Positions 8,360-16,150 of a stretch of 41,257 bases of DNA are shown in pieces. This DNA comes from Solirubrobacterales bacterium. Lineage in GTDB: Bacteria; Actinomycetota; Thermoleophilia; Solirubrobacterales; Solirubrobacteraceae. Under the pieces are notes generated by a model. It was not told the DNA's origin and made no database searches. It worked only from the letters and a program-made list of their open reading frames with translations. Position numbers and translations under genes: made by a program. The stretch lies in NCBI GenBank assembly GCA_019244395.1, contig JAFASQ010000357.1:1-41257 (forward strand), given 5' to 3'. How positions within the stretch are numbered: the first letter of the stretch is position 1; every line of letters begins with the position of its first letter.

Positions 8360-10403
8360 CGCCGACCTCCGGCCCTGGCCGAGGCTCGGGCTCCGGCGCC
8401 GGCGGGGGCAGCGGCACTCCGGCCGCGGCGTAGGCGGCAGGCGAGTCGAGCGTCTCGGCCACGAGCAGCGCCCGGGTGAGGCTCTCGAGCTTGGCGCGAT
8501 GGCTCGTGATCAATTCGGTCACCTCGGCATGGAGCTCCTCGACCAGCCGCTGGACTTCCTGGTCGATCAGCCATTGCGTCTGGGGGGACGTCTCGCTCGC
8601 TCCCGGCAGCAGCGGCCCGGCCCCGTCGGAGGGCAGCAGCGTGAGCGGCCCGAGTTTCTCGCTCATTCCCCACCGCCCCACCATCTGCCGGGCGATCTGT
8701 GTGAGCTGCTGGAGGTCGGACTCGGCGCCGGTGGTGATCTTCGCGTACACCACCTCCTCGGCCGTGCGCCCGCCGAGCGAGACCTTGATCTTGGCCTCGA
8801 GCTCCTCGCGCGAGTACGACACCCGGTCCGCGTCGGGCGTCGACAGCGTGACCCCGAGGGCCATTCCGCGCGGGATGATCGACACCTTGCGCACGGGATC
8901 AGCCTCCGGGGTGAGCATCCCGACCAGGGCGTGGCCCGATTCGTGGTAAGCGGTCCGCTCGCGGTCCTCCCGGCCGAGGACGATCCCGCGCGGCGCGCCG
9001 AGCAGGATCTTCTCGAGCGCATCGGTGAAGTCGGTCATCTGGACCTTGTCGTGCTCACGGCGGGTAGCGAGCAGCGCCGCCTCGTTGCACAGGTTGGCCA
9101 GGTCGGCTCCCACCATGCCCGGTGTGGAGGACGCGATCTGCGCCAGGTCGACGTCCTCGGCGAGGGGAATCGAACGCGTGTGGACCTGGAGGATCTTGAT
9201 CCGCCCCGCCCGGTCGGGCGGCTGCACCGCCACGCGGCGGTCGAAGCGGCCCGGTCGCAGCAGCGCGGGGTCGAGGATTTCCGGTCGGTTGGTCGCGCCG
9301 AGCACGACGACGGCCTGGGCGGGCTCGAACCCATCCATCTCGGTGAGGATCTGGTCGAGTGTCTGCTCGCGCTCGTCGTTGGCGCCGGTGACCGAGATCG
9401 ATCCCTGCCGCGAACGGCCGATGGCGTCGAGCTCGTCGATGAAGATGATCGCCGGCGCCGCCTCCTTGGCCTTGGCGAACAGGTCCCGCACCCGCGCCGC
9501 ACCGACGCCCACGATCGCCTCGATGAACTCGGAGGCCGCGATCGAGAAGAACGCGGCATGTGCCTCGCCCGCCACCGCCCGTGCCAGCAGCGTCTTGCCG
9601 GTGCCCGGCGTGCCGTATAGCAGCACGCCGTGGGGCATCCGCCCACCCAGCCGCGCGTACCGATCGGGCGTCCTCAGGAAGTCGACGATCTCGGTCAGCT
9701 CCGCCTTGGCCTCGTCGATCCCGGCCACGTCGTCGAACGTGACCCGGATCTTCTCGGGATCGGCGCGACGCGCCTGGGAGCGGCCGAATTGCCCGAGGCC
9801 ACCGAGCCCCCCGCCCGCGGTCATCGCGCGCCGCGCGATGAAGTAGATGGCCGCGAACAGCAGCAGCGTGGGACCGAAGCCCAGCAGCAGCTCGGCCAGG
9901 AGCGATGTCCCTGGGTTCGGGTTCTTGGCATTGACCTGGACGTTCTGGTCGCGCAGCTGCGTGGTCAGGTCGTTCGTGTTCCAGAACGAGGGAACCTGCG
10001 TCGCGAACAGCGTGGTGGGCGTCGCCTTCTGGTCGTTCGATGGGTAGCGCACCTTGGCCTTGAACGTCCCGTTGATCGCGCCGCTGGTGGAAGAGATCGA
10101 CGTCACCTGGCCGTCCTTGAGCTGGTTCAGGAAGAACGGGCTGAACGGCACCCTGACCCGCGGCTGCGTCCCCGGCTGAAACGCGAGCACGAAGATCCAG
10201 TTGAGCGCCAGCAGCGCCACGAAGAACATCCAGAACCCGCGCAGGCGATGGGGCGGCGGCGGCTTGTGCTCGTCGGGCATGCCGCGGCCGTCGGGCGCCG
10301 GCGCGACCCTCCAACCGCCCCGATCGCGCGGCATCGATGCCGGCGGCCGGCCCTTCTCGGCCGCGGGCGGGGGCGTCTTCGAGGCCTGCTGCGAGTCGGT
10401 CAT
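8343..10403 (-). CDS. ftsH: ATP-dependent zinc metalloprotease FtsH
   Basis: A 686-aa membrane AAA+ protease that degrades misfolded membrane and short-lived cytosolic proteins. Order: a proline-rich cytosolic N-terminus, TM1 at about 57-75, a periplasmic domain, TM2 at about 168-190, then the AAA domain with Walker A GTPGTGKT (264-271), Walker B IIFIDE (319-324) and arginine fingers in RPGRFDRR, and the M41 domain with HESGH (487-491) and the third ligand Asp563 in ESDLQQ. The pore loop reads FIEAIVG (293-299), with Ile where E. coli FtsH has a functional Phe. The N-terminal Pro-rich extension and Pro/Glu-rich C-terminus suggest an accessory paralogue. It diverges from dps across 120 bp. Confidence 0.96.
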   Translation of the reverse strand: MTDSQQASKTPPPAAEKGRPPASMPRDRGGWRVAPAPDGRGMPDEHKPPPPHRLRGFWMFFVALLALNWIFVLAFQPGTQPRVRVPFSPFFLNQLKDGQVTSISSTSGAINGTFKAKVRYPSNDQKATPTTLFATQVPSFWNTNDLTTQLRDQNVQVNAKNPNPGTSLLAELLLGFGPTLLLFAAIYFIARRAMTAGGGLGGLGQFGRSQARRADPEKIRVTFDDVAGIDEAKAELTEIVDFLRTPDRYARLGGRMPHGVLLYGTPGTGKTLLARAVAGEAHAAFFSIAASEFIEAIVGVGAARVRDLFAKAKEAAPAIIFIDELDAIGRSRQGSISVTGANDEREQTLDQILTEMDGFEPAQAVVVLGATNRPEILDPALLRPGRFDRRVAVQPPDRAGRIKILQVHTRSIPLAEDVDLAQIASSTPGMVGADLANLCNEAALLATRREHDKVQMTDFTDALEKILLGAPRGIVLGREDRERTAYHESGHALVGMLTPEADPVRKVSIIPRGMALGVTLSTPDADRVSYSREELEAKIKVSLGGRTAEEVVYAKITTGAESDLQQLTQIARQMVGRWGMSEKLGPLTLLPSDGAGPLLPGASETSPQTQWLIDQEVQRLVEELHAEVTELITSHRAKLESLTRALLVAETLDSPAAYAAAGVPLPPPAPEPEPRPGPEVGAAASQ

Positions 10404-10523
10404 CGTTTCATTCTCGCGCGTGGCGCCAGCGGGGCGGAGAAACCCTTGGCGCAGAGCACTAAGCTGAACCCCGCGGGGGGGAGGCTCGCCGGTTCCACAA
10501 ACCCCTTGAGCAGGAGAACGGCC

Positions 10524-11048
10524 ATGGCATCAACCACGCAGGCGCACCTTCCTTCCCTCGGCGAGCATCAGCGCGAGGAGGTCGGCAACCAGCTCCAGGC
10601 CACGCTCGTCGAGCTGGTGGACCTGGCCCTGGTCGGCAAGCAGCTGCACTGGACGGTCACCGGCCCGCTCTTCCGCCCGCTACACGAGCAGCTCGACGAG
10701 CTCGTCGATTCGTGGCGGGAGCTCTCCGATTTGGTCGCCGAGCGCGCGGTGGCGATCGGCTACTTCCCGGACGGCCAGAGCGCCACCGTGGCCTCCGGCA
10801 GCCGCCTGGCTCGCCTGGAGCGCGACGCTCTCGAGGACCGCGTCGTGGTGCGCGAGCTGACCGACCGCCTGGCCGACGTCGCCGAGCGCGTGCGCGAGCG
10901 GATGGATCGCCTGGGGGAGATCGACGCCGCGTCGCAGGACGTGTTGATCGAGGTCGTCCGAGCGCTCGAGCAGCAGCTGTGGATGATCCGCGTGCAATTC
11001 GGGCATGCGGTAGTCGATGCCCGCGGCCGGCCGCTGGGCAGCGGCTGA
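10524..11048 (+). CDS. dps: Dps/ferritin-like DNA-starvation protein
   Basis: A 174-aa four-helix protein of the Dps family, which forms dodecamers that oxidise and store iron and protect DNA from peroxide. The inter-subunit ferroxidase residues are in place: KQLHWTVTG (His42), LHEQLDEL (His54, Asp58), spaced 12 and 4 residues apart as in classical Dps. The N-terminus is not lysine-rich, so direct DNA binding is uncertain. GGAG lies before the ATG at 10524. The TGA stop overlaps the ATG of the molybdoenzyme gene (TGATG), implying coupled translation with a redox enzyme. Confidence 0.9.
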   Translation: MASTTQAHLPSLGEHQREEVGNQLQATLVELVDLALVGKQLHWTVTGPLFRPLHEQLDELVDSWRELSDLVAERAVAIGYFPDGQSATVASGSRLARLERDALEDRVVVRELTDRLADVAERVRERMDRLGEIDAASQDVLIEVVRALEQQLWMIRVQFGHAVVDARGRPLGSG

Positions 11049-11653
11049 TGTCGCCGATTTCTCGCGGCTTCACCGGCCGGCGCCGCCCGGCGGACGATCC
11101 GTCGCGGCTGCCGCCGGGCCAGTACTCCGAACGCGGGTTCCCCGTGCTGTCGGCCGGCCCCACGCCGCACACCCCGCTGGATGAGTGGAGTTTCCTGATC
11201 GACGGGGTCGTCGAAGCGCCGGTGTCGTGGCCGTGGGAGGAGTTTCTGGGTCTCCCCGCGGAGACGGTCACCGTGGACATCCACTGCGTGACCAAATGGT
11301 CCAAGCTCGACACGACCTGGAAGGGCGTGTCGGTCGACACCCTGCTCGAGGGCGTCGAGACACCCGCCGCGTACCTCACCGCCTGGAGCGACGGCGGCTA
11401 CACGACCAACGTGGCGCTCGAGGACGTCACCGGCGGCAAGGCCTGGGTGGCCTACGAGTACGACGGCGAGCCGCTCGAACCCGAGCATGGCGGCCCCGCG
11501 CGGCTCCTGGTCCCTCACCTGTATTTCTGGAAGAGCGCCAAGTGGGTCCGCGGCCTGACCCTGACGCTCGACGACGAGCCGGGCTTCTGGGAGACCTACG
11601 GCTACCACAACCGCGGCGATCCGTGGCTCGAGCAGCGCTACCAGGGCGACTGA
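11048..11653 (+). CDS. Sulfite-oxidase-like molybdopterin-dependent oxidoreductase
   Basis: A 201-aa soluble protein corresponding to the bare molybdopterin-binding domain of the sulfite oxidase/YedY fold. The molybdenum-ligating cysteine is Cys80 in VDIHCVTKWSKLDTTWKG. Other marks are the GGYTTNVALEDV and HGGPARLLVPHLYFWKSAKWV segments. There is no heme domain, dimerisation domain or Tat signal, so it should act in the cytosol and need a separate electron partner. That partner is likely to be the flavin reductase encoded immediately downstream. The start overlaps the dps stop. The substrate (sulfoxide, sulfite or other) cannot be told. Confidence 0.9.
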   Translation: MSPISRGFTGRRRPADDPSRLPPGQYSERGFPVLSAGPTPHTPLDEWSFLIDGVVEAPVSWPWEEFLGLPAETVTVDIHCVTKWSKLDTTWKGVSVDTLLEGVETPAAYLTAWSDGGYTTNVALEDVTGGKAWVAYEYDGEPLEPEHGGPARLLVPHLYFWKSAKWVRGLTLTLDDEPGFWETYGYHNRGDPWLEQRYQGD

Positions 11654-11670
11654 CATGGAGGTTGGGCACC

Positions 11671-12375
11671 GTGGCCGAGCTGGTGCCGGAGACCGCGCGC
11701 GTGACGAGCCTGGTGCTCGACTTGCCCGGCTGGCCCGGGCACCGCGCCGGCCAGCACGTCGACGTGCGCCTGACCGCGGAGGACGGTTATCAGGCCCAGC
11801 GCAGCTACTCGATCGCCTCGGCTCCCGAGGACGAGCACGTCGTGCTGACCGTGGAGCGCCTCCAGGACGGGGAGGTCTCGCCCTACCTGGTCGACGTGCT
11901 GCGTGCCGGCGATGAGCTGGAGCTGCGCGGACCGATCGGCGGCTACTTCGTCTGGGAAGAGTCGCTCGGCGGGCCGCTCGTCCTGATCGGCGGCGGGTCG
12001 GGCGTGGTGCCGTTGCGATCGATGCTGCGCCACTGGGTCACGACCAGCCGCGCGGTGCCGGTGCGCCTTCTGTACTCGTCGCGGTCCTGGAACGAGGTGA
12101 TCTACCGGGACGAGCTGGTCGGTTACTCCGCGGCCCACGCTCGGGCCGGCGTCCGGTTTGCCCTGACGCGCGAGTGGCCGCAGGGGTTCACGGGTCACAC
12201 CGGGCGGATCACGCGCGAGCTGCTCGCCGACGTGGCGGGCGCGCCCGACGGCCGCCCGATCATCTACGTCTGTGGGCCGACCGGGTTCGTCGAGGCGGCC
12301 GCGGAGTGGCTGGTCGAGCTGGGGCACGCCCCGGGCCGGATCAGGACCGAGCGCTTCGGGCCGACCGGGAGCTGA
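11671..12375 (+). CDS. Ferredoxin-NADP reductase-type flavoprotein
   Basis: About 234 aa with the FNR fold: FAD-binding RSYSIAS motif, NAD(P)-binding GGGSGVVPLRSML, and the terminal VCGPTGFVEAA motif. No 2Fe-2S domain is fused. It probably passes electrons between NAD(P)H and the molybdoenzyme encoded just upstream. The GTG at 11671 has GGAGG nine bases before it. Homologues usually start a few residues earlier (a Trp-Arg pair), and a TTG at 11662 is in frame, so the true start may be slightly upstream. The stop overlaps a possible ATG of the next gene at 12375. Confidence 0.88.
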   Translation: MAELVPETARVTSLVLDLPGWPGHRAGQHVDVRLTAEDGYQAQRSYSIASAPEDEHVVLTVERLQDGEVSPYLVDVLRAGDELELRGPIGGYFVWEESLGGPLVLIGGGSGVVPLRSMLRHWVTTSRAVPVRLLYSSRSWNEVIYRDELVGYSAAHARAGVRFALTREWPQGFTGHTGRITRELLADVAGAPDGRPIIYVCGPTGFVEAAAEWLVELGHAPGRIRTERFGPTGS

Positions 12376-12425
12376 TGCCCGGCTTTACCGCCATCGGCCA
12401 CCGGCGTAGGATCGAGCTTGCCCGC

Positions 12426-12671
12426 ATGATCGTTCGGATTCGGCTCGGCAGCAGTCTGGCGCGGCTCGCGCCGGCGCCCGTGCTCGGACTCGAGCTTCCG
12501 GACGGCGCGACCGTGGAGGATCTCTACGACGACCTGGCCCGCCGCACCCCAGAGCTCGCCCCGGCCCTCGCCTCGGCGCTGCCCCTCGTCGAGGGCGAGC
12601 ATGTCGAGCGCGGCCGTGCGCTGGTCTCCGGCGAGGAGATTGCGCTGCTGACCCCGGTGGCGGGAGGATGA
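12426..12671 (+). CDS. MoaD/ThiS family sulfur-carrier protein
   Basis: An 81-aa ubiquitin-like protein ending in the diagnostic Gly-Gly (LTPVAGG) that is thiocarboxylated to carry sulfur into molybdopterin. Internal marks are LELPDGATVEDLYDDLARR and GEEIALLTPVAGG. An alternative ATG at 12375 overlaps the reductase stop (TGATG) and would add 17 residues not seen in the family, so the later ATG is preferred on length. Its place next to a molybdoenzyme supports a role in molybdenum cofactor synthesis or maturation rather than thiamine synthesis. Confidence 0.82.
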   Translation: MIVRIRLGSSLARLAPAPVLGLELPDGATVEDLYDDLARRTPELAPALASALPLVEGEHVERGRALVSGEEIALLTPVAGG

Positions 12672-12700
12672 CCCTGAAGCCCAACCCGAAGGAGTGATCC

Positions 12701-14026
12701 GTGGCGATCGAACCAGCTGAGACCGGCCTGACCCACGCCCACCAGACCGTCTTCGTCGACACCTTCACCAACGGGCTGCTCGGCCCCGACGTGGCCATGC
12801 TCGGCCCGGTGGCCGACGGCGGCCACGTGGTGTGGAACTCGACTCCGGGCTGCTGGGGCCCGATGATCACCCCGGCCATCCGCGGCGGCCACGAGGTGGC
12901 CCAGCCGGTGGCGGTGGCGGGCGCCGAGGTGGGCGACGCGATCGCGGTGCGCATCAAGGACATCGAGGTCACCTCGCTGGCCACCGCCTCGGGCACCGAT
13001 CAGCCGATGGAGGGGCGCTTCAACGGCGACCCGTTCTGTGCGCCGGTGTGCCCGGGATGCGGCGCCGAGTGGACCGAGACCCGGATCGAGGGGATCGGCC
13101 CCGAGGCGATCCGCTGCGCGAGCTGCGGTGCGGACGCCACGCCGTTCACCTTCGCCAACGGCTACACGATCGCCTTCGACGAGCTGCGCACCGTCGGGCT
13201 GACCATGCCGCAGGAGGCGGCCGAGCGCTTCGCCCGGGAGGCGCCGCGCTTCGCCGCCCTGCCCGACAAGTCAGTCCAGAACCCGATCCTGACCTTCGCG
13301 CCCCACGACATCGTGGCGCTGGCCACGCGGTTGCGCCCGTTCCTGGGCCAGATCGGGACCTCGCCCTCGATCACCATGCCGGACTCGCATAACGCCGGCG
13401 ACTTCGGCTCGTTCTTGATCGGCGCCTCGCACGCCTACGCGCTCTCCGCGCAGGACCTCCAGACCCATAAGACCGACGGCCACTTGGACATCGACGCCGT
13501 GCGCGCCGGGGCCATCCTCGTCTGCCCGGTCAAGCTCCCGGGCGCGGGCCTGTACCTCGGCGACATGCACGCGCTCCAGGGCGACGGCGAGATCGCCGGC
13601 CACACGTGCGACGTGTCAGGCACGGTCACGCTCCAGGTCGAGGTGCTCAAGGGACTCGGAATCGACGGGCCGGTGCTGTTCCCGGTGGCGGACGATCTGC
13701 CCTTCCTGGCCAAGCCACTTTCCGAGGAGGAGCGCATGCGTGCGCGCGCCCTCGGACGGCGTTATGGCGTCGAGGAGGTCGAGGAGTCGCTCCCGATCTC
13801 GGTGGTCGGGACCGGTCCTGATCTGGGCAGCGCCACCGACAACGGCCTCGCGCGCGCGGCGCAGCTTCTCGACCTGTCCGTCGGCGAGGTGCGCAACCGC
13901 GCGACGATCGCCGGCGCGATCGAGATCGGGCGCCATCCCGGTGTGGTCCAGGTGACCTTCCGGGCGCCGACCGAGCGGCTCGAGGCCTGCGGCCTGCTCC
14001 GCTACGCGGTCGAGCAGTACGCCTAG
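12701..14026 (+). CDS. Acetamidase/formamidase family protein with zinc-ribbon-like insertion
   Basis: A 441-aa member of the FmdA/AmdA family, which hydrolyses formamide or short amides to acid and ammonia. Family segments include VVWNSTPGCWGPMITPAI, MPDSHNAGDFGSFLIG, GAILVCPVKLPGAGLYLGDMHALQGDGEI and AGHTCDVSGTVTLQVEV. Between residues about 113 and 145 there is an insertion with CPGC (117-120) and CASC (139-142), a four-cysteine zinc-ribbon pattern that the short-amide enzymes I know lack. GTG start at 12701, preceded by GAAGGAG. It is followed after 13 bases by the gamma-glutamyltransferase gene, so the pair may act together on amides or glutamyl compounds. The exact substrate is unknown. 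Confidence 0.85.
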   Translation: MAIEPAETGLTHAHQTVFVDTFTNGLLGPDVAMLGPVADGGHVVWNSTPGCWGPMITPAIRGGHEVAQPVAVAGAEVGDAIAVRIKDIEVTSLATASGTDQPMEGRFNGDPFCAPVCPGCGAEWTETRIEGIGPEAIRCASCGADATPFTFANGYTIAFDELRTVGLTMPQEAAERFAREAPRFAALPDKSVQNPILTFAPHDIVALATRLRPFLGQIGTSPSITMPDSHNAGDFGSFLIGASHAYALSAQDLQTHKTDGHLDIDAVRAGAILVCPVKLPGAGLYLGDMHALQGDGEIAGHTCDVSGTVTLQVEVLKGLGIDGPVLFPVADDLPFLAKPLSEEERMRARALGRRYGVEEVEESLPISVVGTGPDLGSATDNGLARAAQLLDLSVGEVRNRATIAGAIEIGRHPGVVQVTFRAPTERLEACGLLRYAVEQYA

Positions 14027-14039
14027 CCGCGAGGCACCA

Positions 14040-15491
14040 GTGTCCTTTTCGCACTCGCCGCGGCGCGCGGCCGCCGTCGCCGCGCACGCGATGGTCGCCA
14101 CCAGCCAGCCGTTGGCCGTGCTCGGCGCTCTGGACGTCCTGCGCGAGGGCGGGACCGCGGTGGACGCGGCCGTCTGCGCGGCGGCGATCCTGTGCGTGAC
14201 CGAGCCGCATGCCACGGGCGTGGGAGGAGACCTGTTCGCGATCGTGCGCGAGCCGTCCGGCGCGCTGTACGGCCTTGACGGCGCCGGCCCGGCGCCGCGG
14301 GCGGCCCCCCCGGCGCGGCCGGAGCAGGGCGGAGGGAATTCGGTTGACGTACCGGGGGCGGTGGCCGGATGGGATGAGCTCCTCCGGCGCTTTGGCCGAA
14401 GCGGCCTCGAGCGCTGCCTGCGACCCGCCATCGAACTCGCCGGCGCCGGCGTGCCCGCCGGCTTCAACTGCGCCCGGATCTGGCGCGCCAGTCCGCGGGC
14501 GCCGGCATCCCTGGGGCCGCCTCCAGCATTCGGCGAGCATTATCGGCTCCCCGAGCTCGCCGCCACGCTCGAGGGGATCGCCACGCGCGGGCCCCAGTTC
14601 CTGTACGCGGGTCCTCCGGCCGAGGCGATCGCCGCGTCGAGCTGGCTGACGCTCGAGGACCTGGGGGATTACCGCCCGGCCTGGGTGGAGCCGCTCCTCG
14701 TCACCTACCGCGGGCTCGAGGTGGCCGAGCTGCCGCCCCCGACTCAGGGGGTGGCGGCACTCGAGGCGCTCGCGATCCTGGGTTCGGTCGAGCGCGAACC
14801 GGGCCTGCGCGACCAAATCCTCGCCGTGGCCCTGGCGTTGGAGGACGCGCTGGCCGCCGTGCGCGACGGGGCCGACGTCACCGGCCTGCTCGACGAGGAG
14901 CACGTCCGCGTCCGGCGGTCGCAGCTTCCCGGGCCGGTGGCCGAGCCGGCCGGGGGCACCGTATGCGTGTGCGTGGTCGACCGCGACGGGATGGCCGTGT
15001 CGCTGCTCCAGAGCCTCTACGAGTCGTTTGGCTCGGGCGTGGTGGCCGGTGCCACCGGGATCGTCCTGAACAACCGCGCCGCCGGGTTCGCGCTCCAGGG
15101 CGAGGTGGTCGCGGGCACCAGGCCCTACCACACGCTGATCCCGGGCATGCTCACCCGTGGCGAGGAGCTGGTGGGCCCATTTGGGCTGATGGGCGGGATG
15201 ATCCAGGCCCAGTCGCATGTGCAGTTCCTGTGCTCGCTGATGCGCGGGAGCGACGGCCCGGGCGATCCGCAGGCGGCGCTCGACCAGGGCCGCTTCCGGA
15301 TCGACCGCCGCACCCTCAACCTGGAGGAGGCGCTGTGGGAGCGCGCCGGCGAGCTCGTCGGCCTTGGCTTCGAGCTGCGCCGAAGCACGGATCGCAGCCC
15401 GTTCGGCGGCGGGCAGGCCATCGTCCTTCGCGAGGGCACGCTCTTCGGCGGCTCGGACGCCCGCAAGGACGGGTGCGCGCTTGGCTATTGA
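14040..15491 (+). CDS. Gamma-glutamyltransferase family protein
   Basis: A 483-aa Ntn-hydrolase of the GGT family. The proenzyme self-cleaves before a threonine; aligning GGTVCVCVVDRDGMAVS with the E. coli site places the nucleophile at Thr307. The downstream FGSGVVAGATGIVLNNRAAGF motif is well kept, as is HATGVGGDLFAIV in the large subunit. There is no signal peptide, so this is a cytosolic member, and the family also includes acylases and amidohydrolases rather than glutathione enzymes. It starts at GTG 14040. Its end overlaps the convergent response regulator gene by 7 bases. Confidence 0.88.
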   Translation: MSFSHSPRRAAAVAAHAMVATSQPLAVLGALDVLREGGTAVDAAVCAAAILCVTEPHATGVGGDLFAIVREPSGALYGLDGAGPAPRAAPPARPEQGGGNSVDVPGAVAGWDELLRRFGRSGLERCLRPAIELAGAGVPAGFNCARIWRASPRAPASLGPPPAFGEHYRLPELAATLEGIATRGPQFLYAGPPAEAIAASSWLTLEDLGDYRPAWVEPLLVTYRGLEVAELPPPTQGVAALEALAILGSVEREPGLRDQILAVALALEDALAAVRDGADVTGLLDEEHVRVRRSQLPGPVAEPAGGTVCVCVVDRDGMAVSLLQSLYESFGSGVVAGATGIVLNNRAAGFALQGEVVAGTRPYHTLIPGMLTRGEELVGPFGLMGGMIQAQSHVQFLCSLMRGSDGPGDPQAALDQGRFRIDRRTLNLEEALWERAGELVGLGFELRRSTDRSPFGGGQAIVLREGTLFGGSDARKDGCALGY

Positions 15492-16150
15492 GCGCCACCC
15501 AGCGCGACCAGGCCCGTCTCGTAGGCCAGGATCACCGCCTGCACCCGGTCGCGCAGCCCGAGCTTGCGCAGCAGGCTCGAGATGTGCGTCTTGACCGTCG
15601 CTTCGCTTACCACCAGCTCGGCGGCGATCTCGGCGTTGGACAGGCCGCCGGCGAGCAGCCGCAGGACCTCGGTCTCGCGGGCGGTGAGTCCCGCCAGCGC
15701 CTCGGTAGACATGTCATGCTGGGGCAGCGTGGCGGCAAACCGCTCGAGCAGCCGGCGTGTCACCGATGGCGCGAGCAGCGCGTCGCCGGCGGCGAGGATC
15801 CGGATCGCCTCGAGCAGCTTGGCCGGCGTCACGTCCTTGAGCAGGAAGCCGCTTGCCCCCGCGCGGATCGCGGCGTGCACGTACTCGTCAAGGTCGAAGG
15901 TGGTCAGCACGAGGATCCGCGCCGGCGAGCCGCCGACGACCAGCCGCCGTGTCGCCTCGACGCCGTCGAGGACCGGCATGCGGATGTCCATCAGGATCAC
16001 GTCCGGTGAGCGGCGCTGCGCCACCGCCACCGCCTCGGCGCCATTCTCAGCCTCGCCGACTACCTCGATATCGGGCTGGGCTTCGAGGATGGCTCGGAAC
16101 CCGGCGCGGACGAGCGCCTGGTCGTCACAGATCAGGACCCGGATGCTCAT
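15485..16150 (-). CDS. NarL/LuxR-type response regulator
   Basis: A 221-aa regulator. The receiver domain has the acidic pair Asp9-Asp10, phospho-acceptor Asp55 in VILMDIRMP and the conserved Lys in GFLLKDVTP. The C-terminal LuxR helix-turn-helix begins LTARETEVLRLLAGGLSNAEIAAEL and includes SEATVKTHISSLLRKLGLRDR. It is encoded directly after its kinase with an ATGA overlap (16150-16147), so the pair is almost certainly cognate and co-translated. Being last in the exporter operon suggests it regulates the ABC genes at the operon's head. Confidence 0.94.
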   Translation of the reverse strand: MSIRVLICDDQALVRAGFRAILEAQPDIEVVGEAENGAEAVAVAQRRSPDVILMDIRMPVLDGVEATRRLVVGGSPARILVLTTFDLDEYVHAAIRAGASGFLLKDVTPAKLLEAIRILAAGDALLAPSVTRRLLERFAATLPQHDMSTEALAGLTARETEVLRLLAGGLSNAEIAAELVVSEATVKTHISSLLRKLGLRDRVQAVILAYETGLVALGGAQ

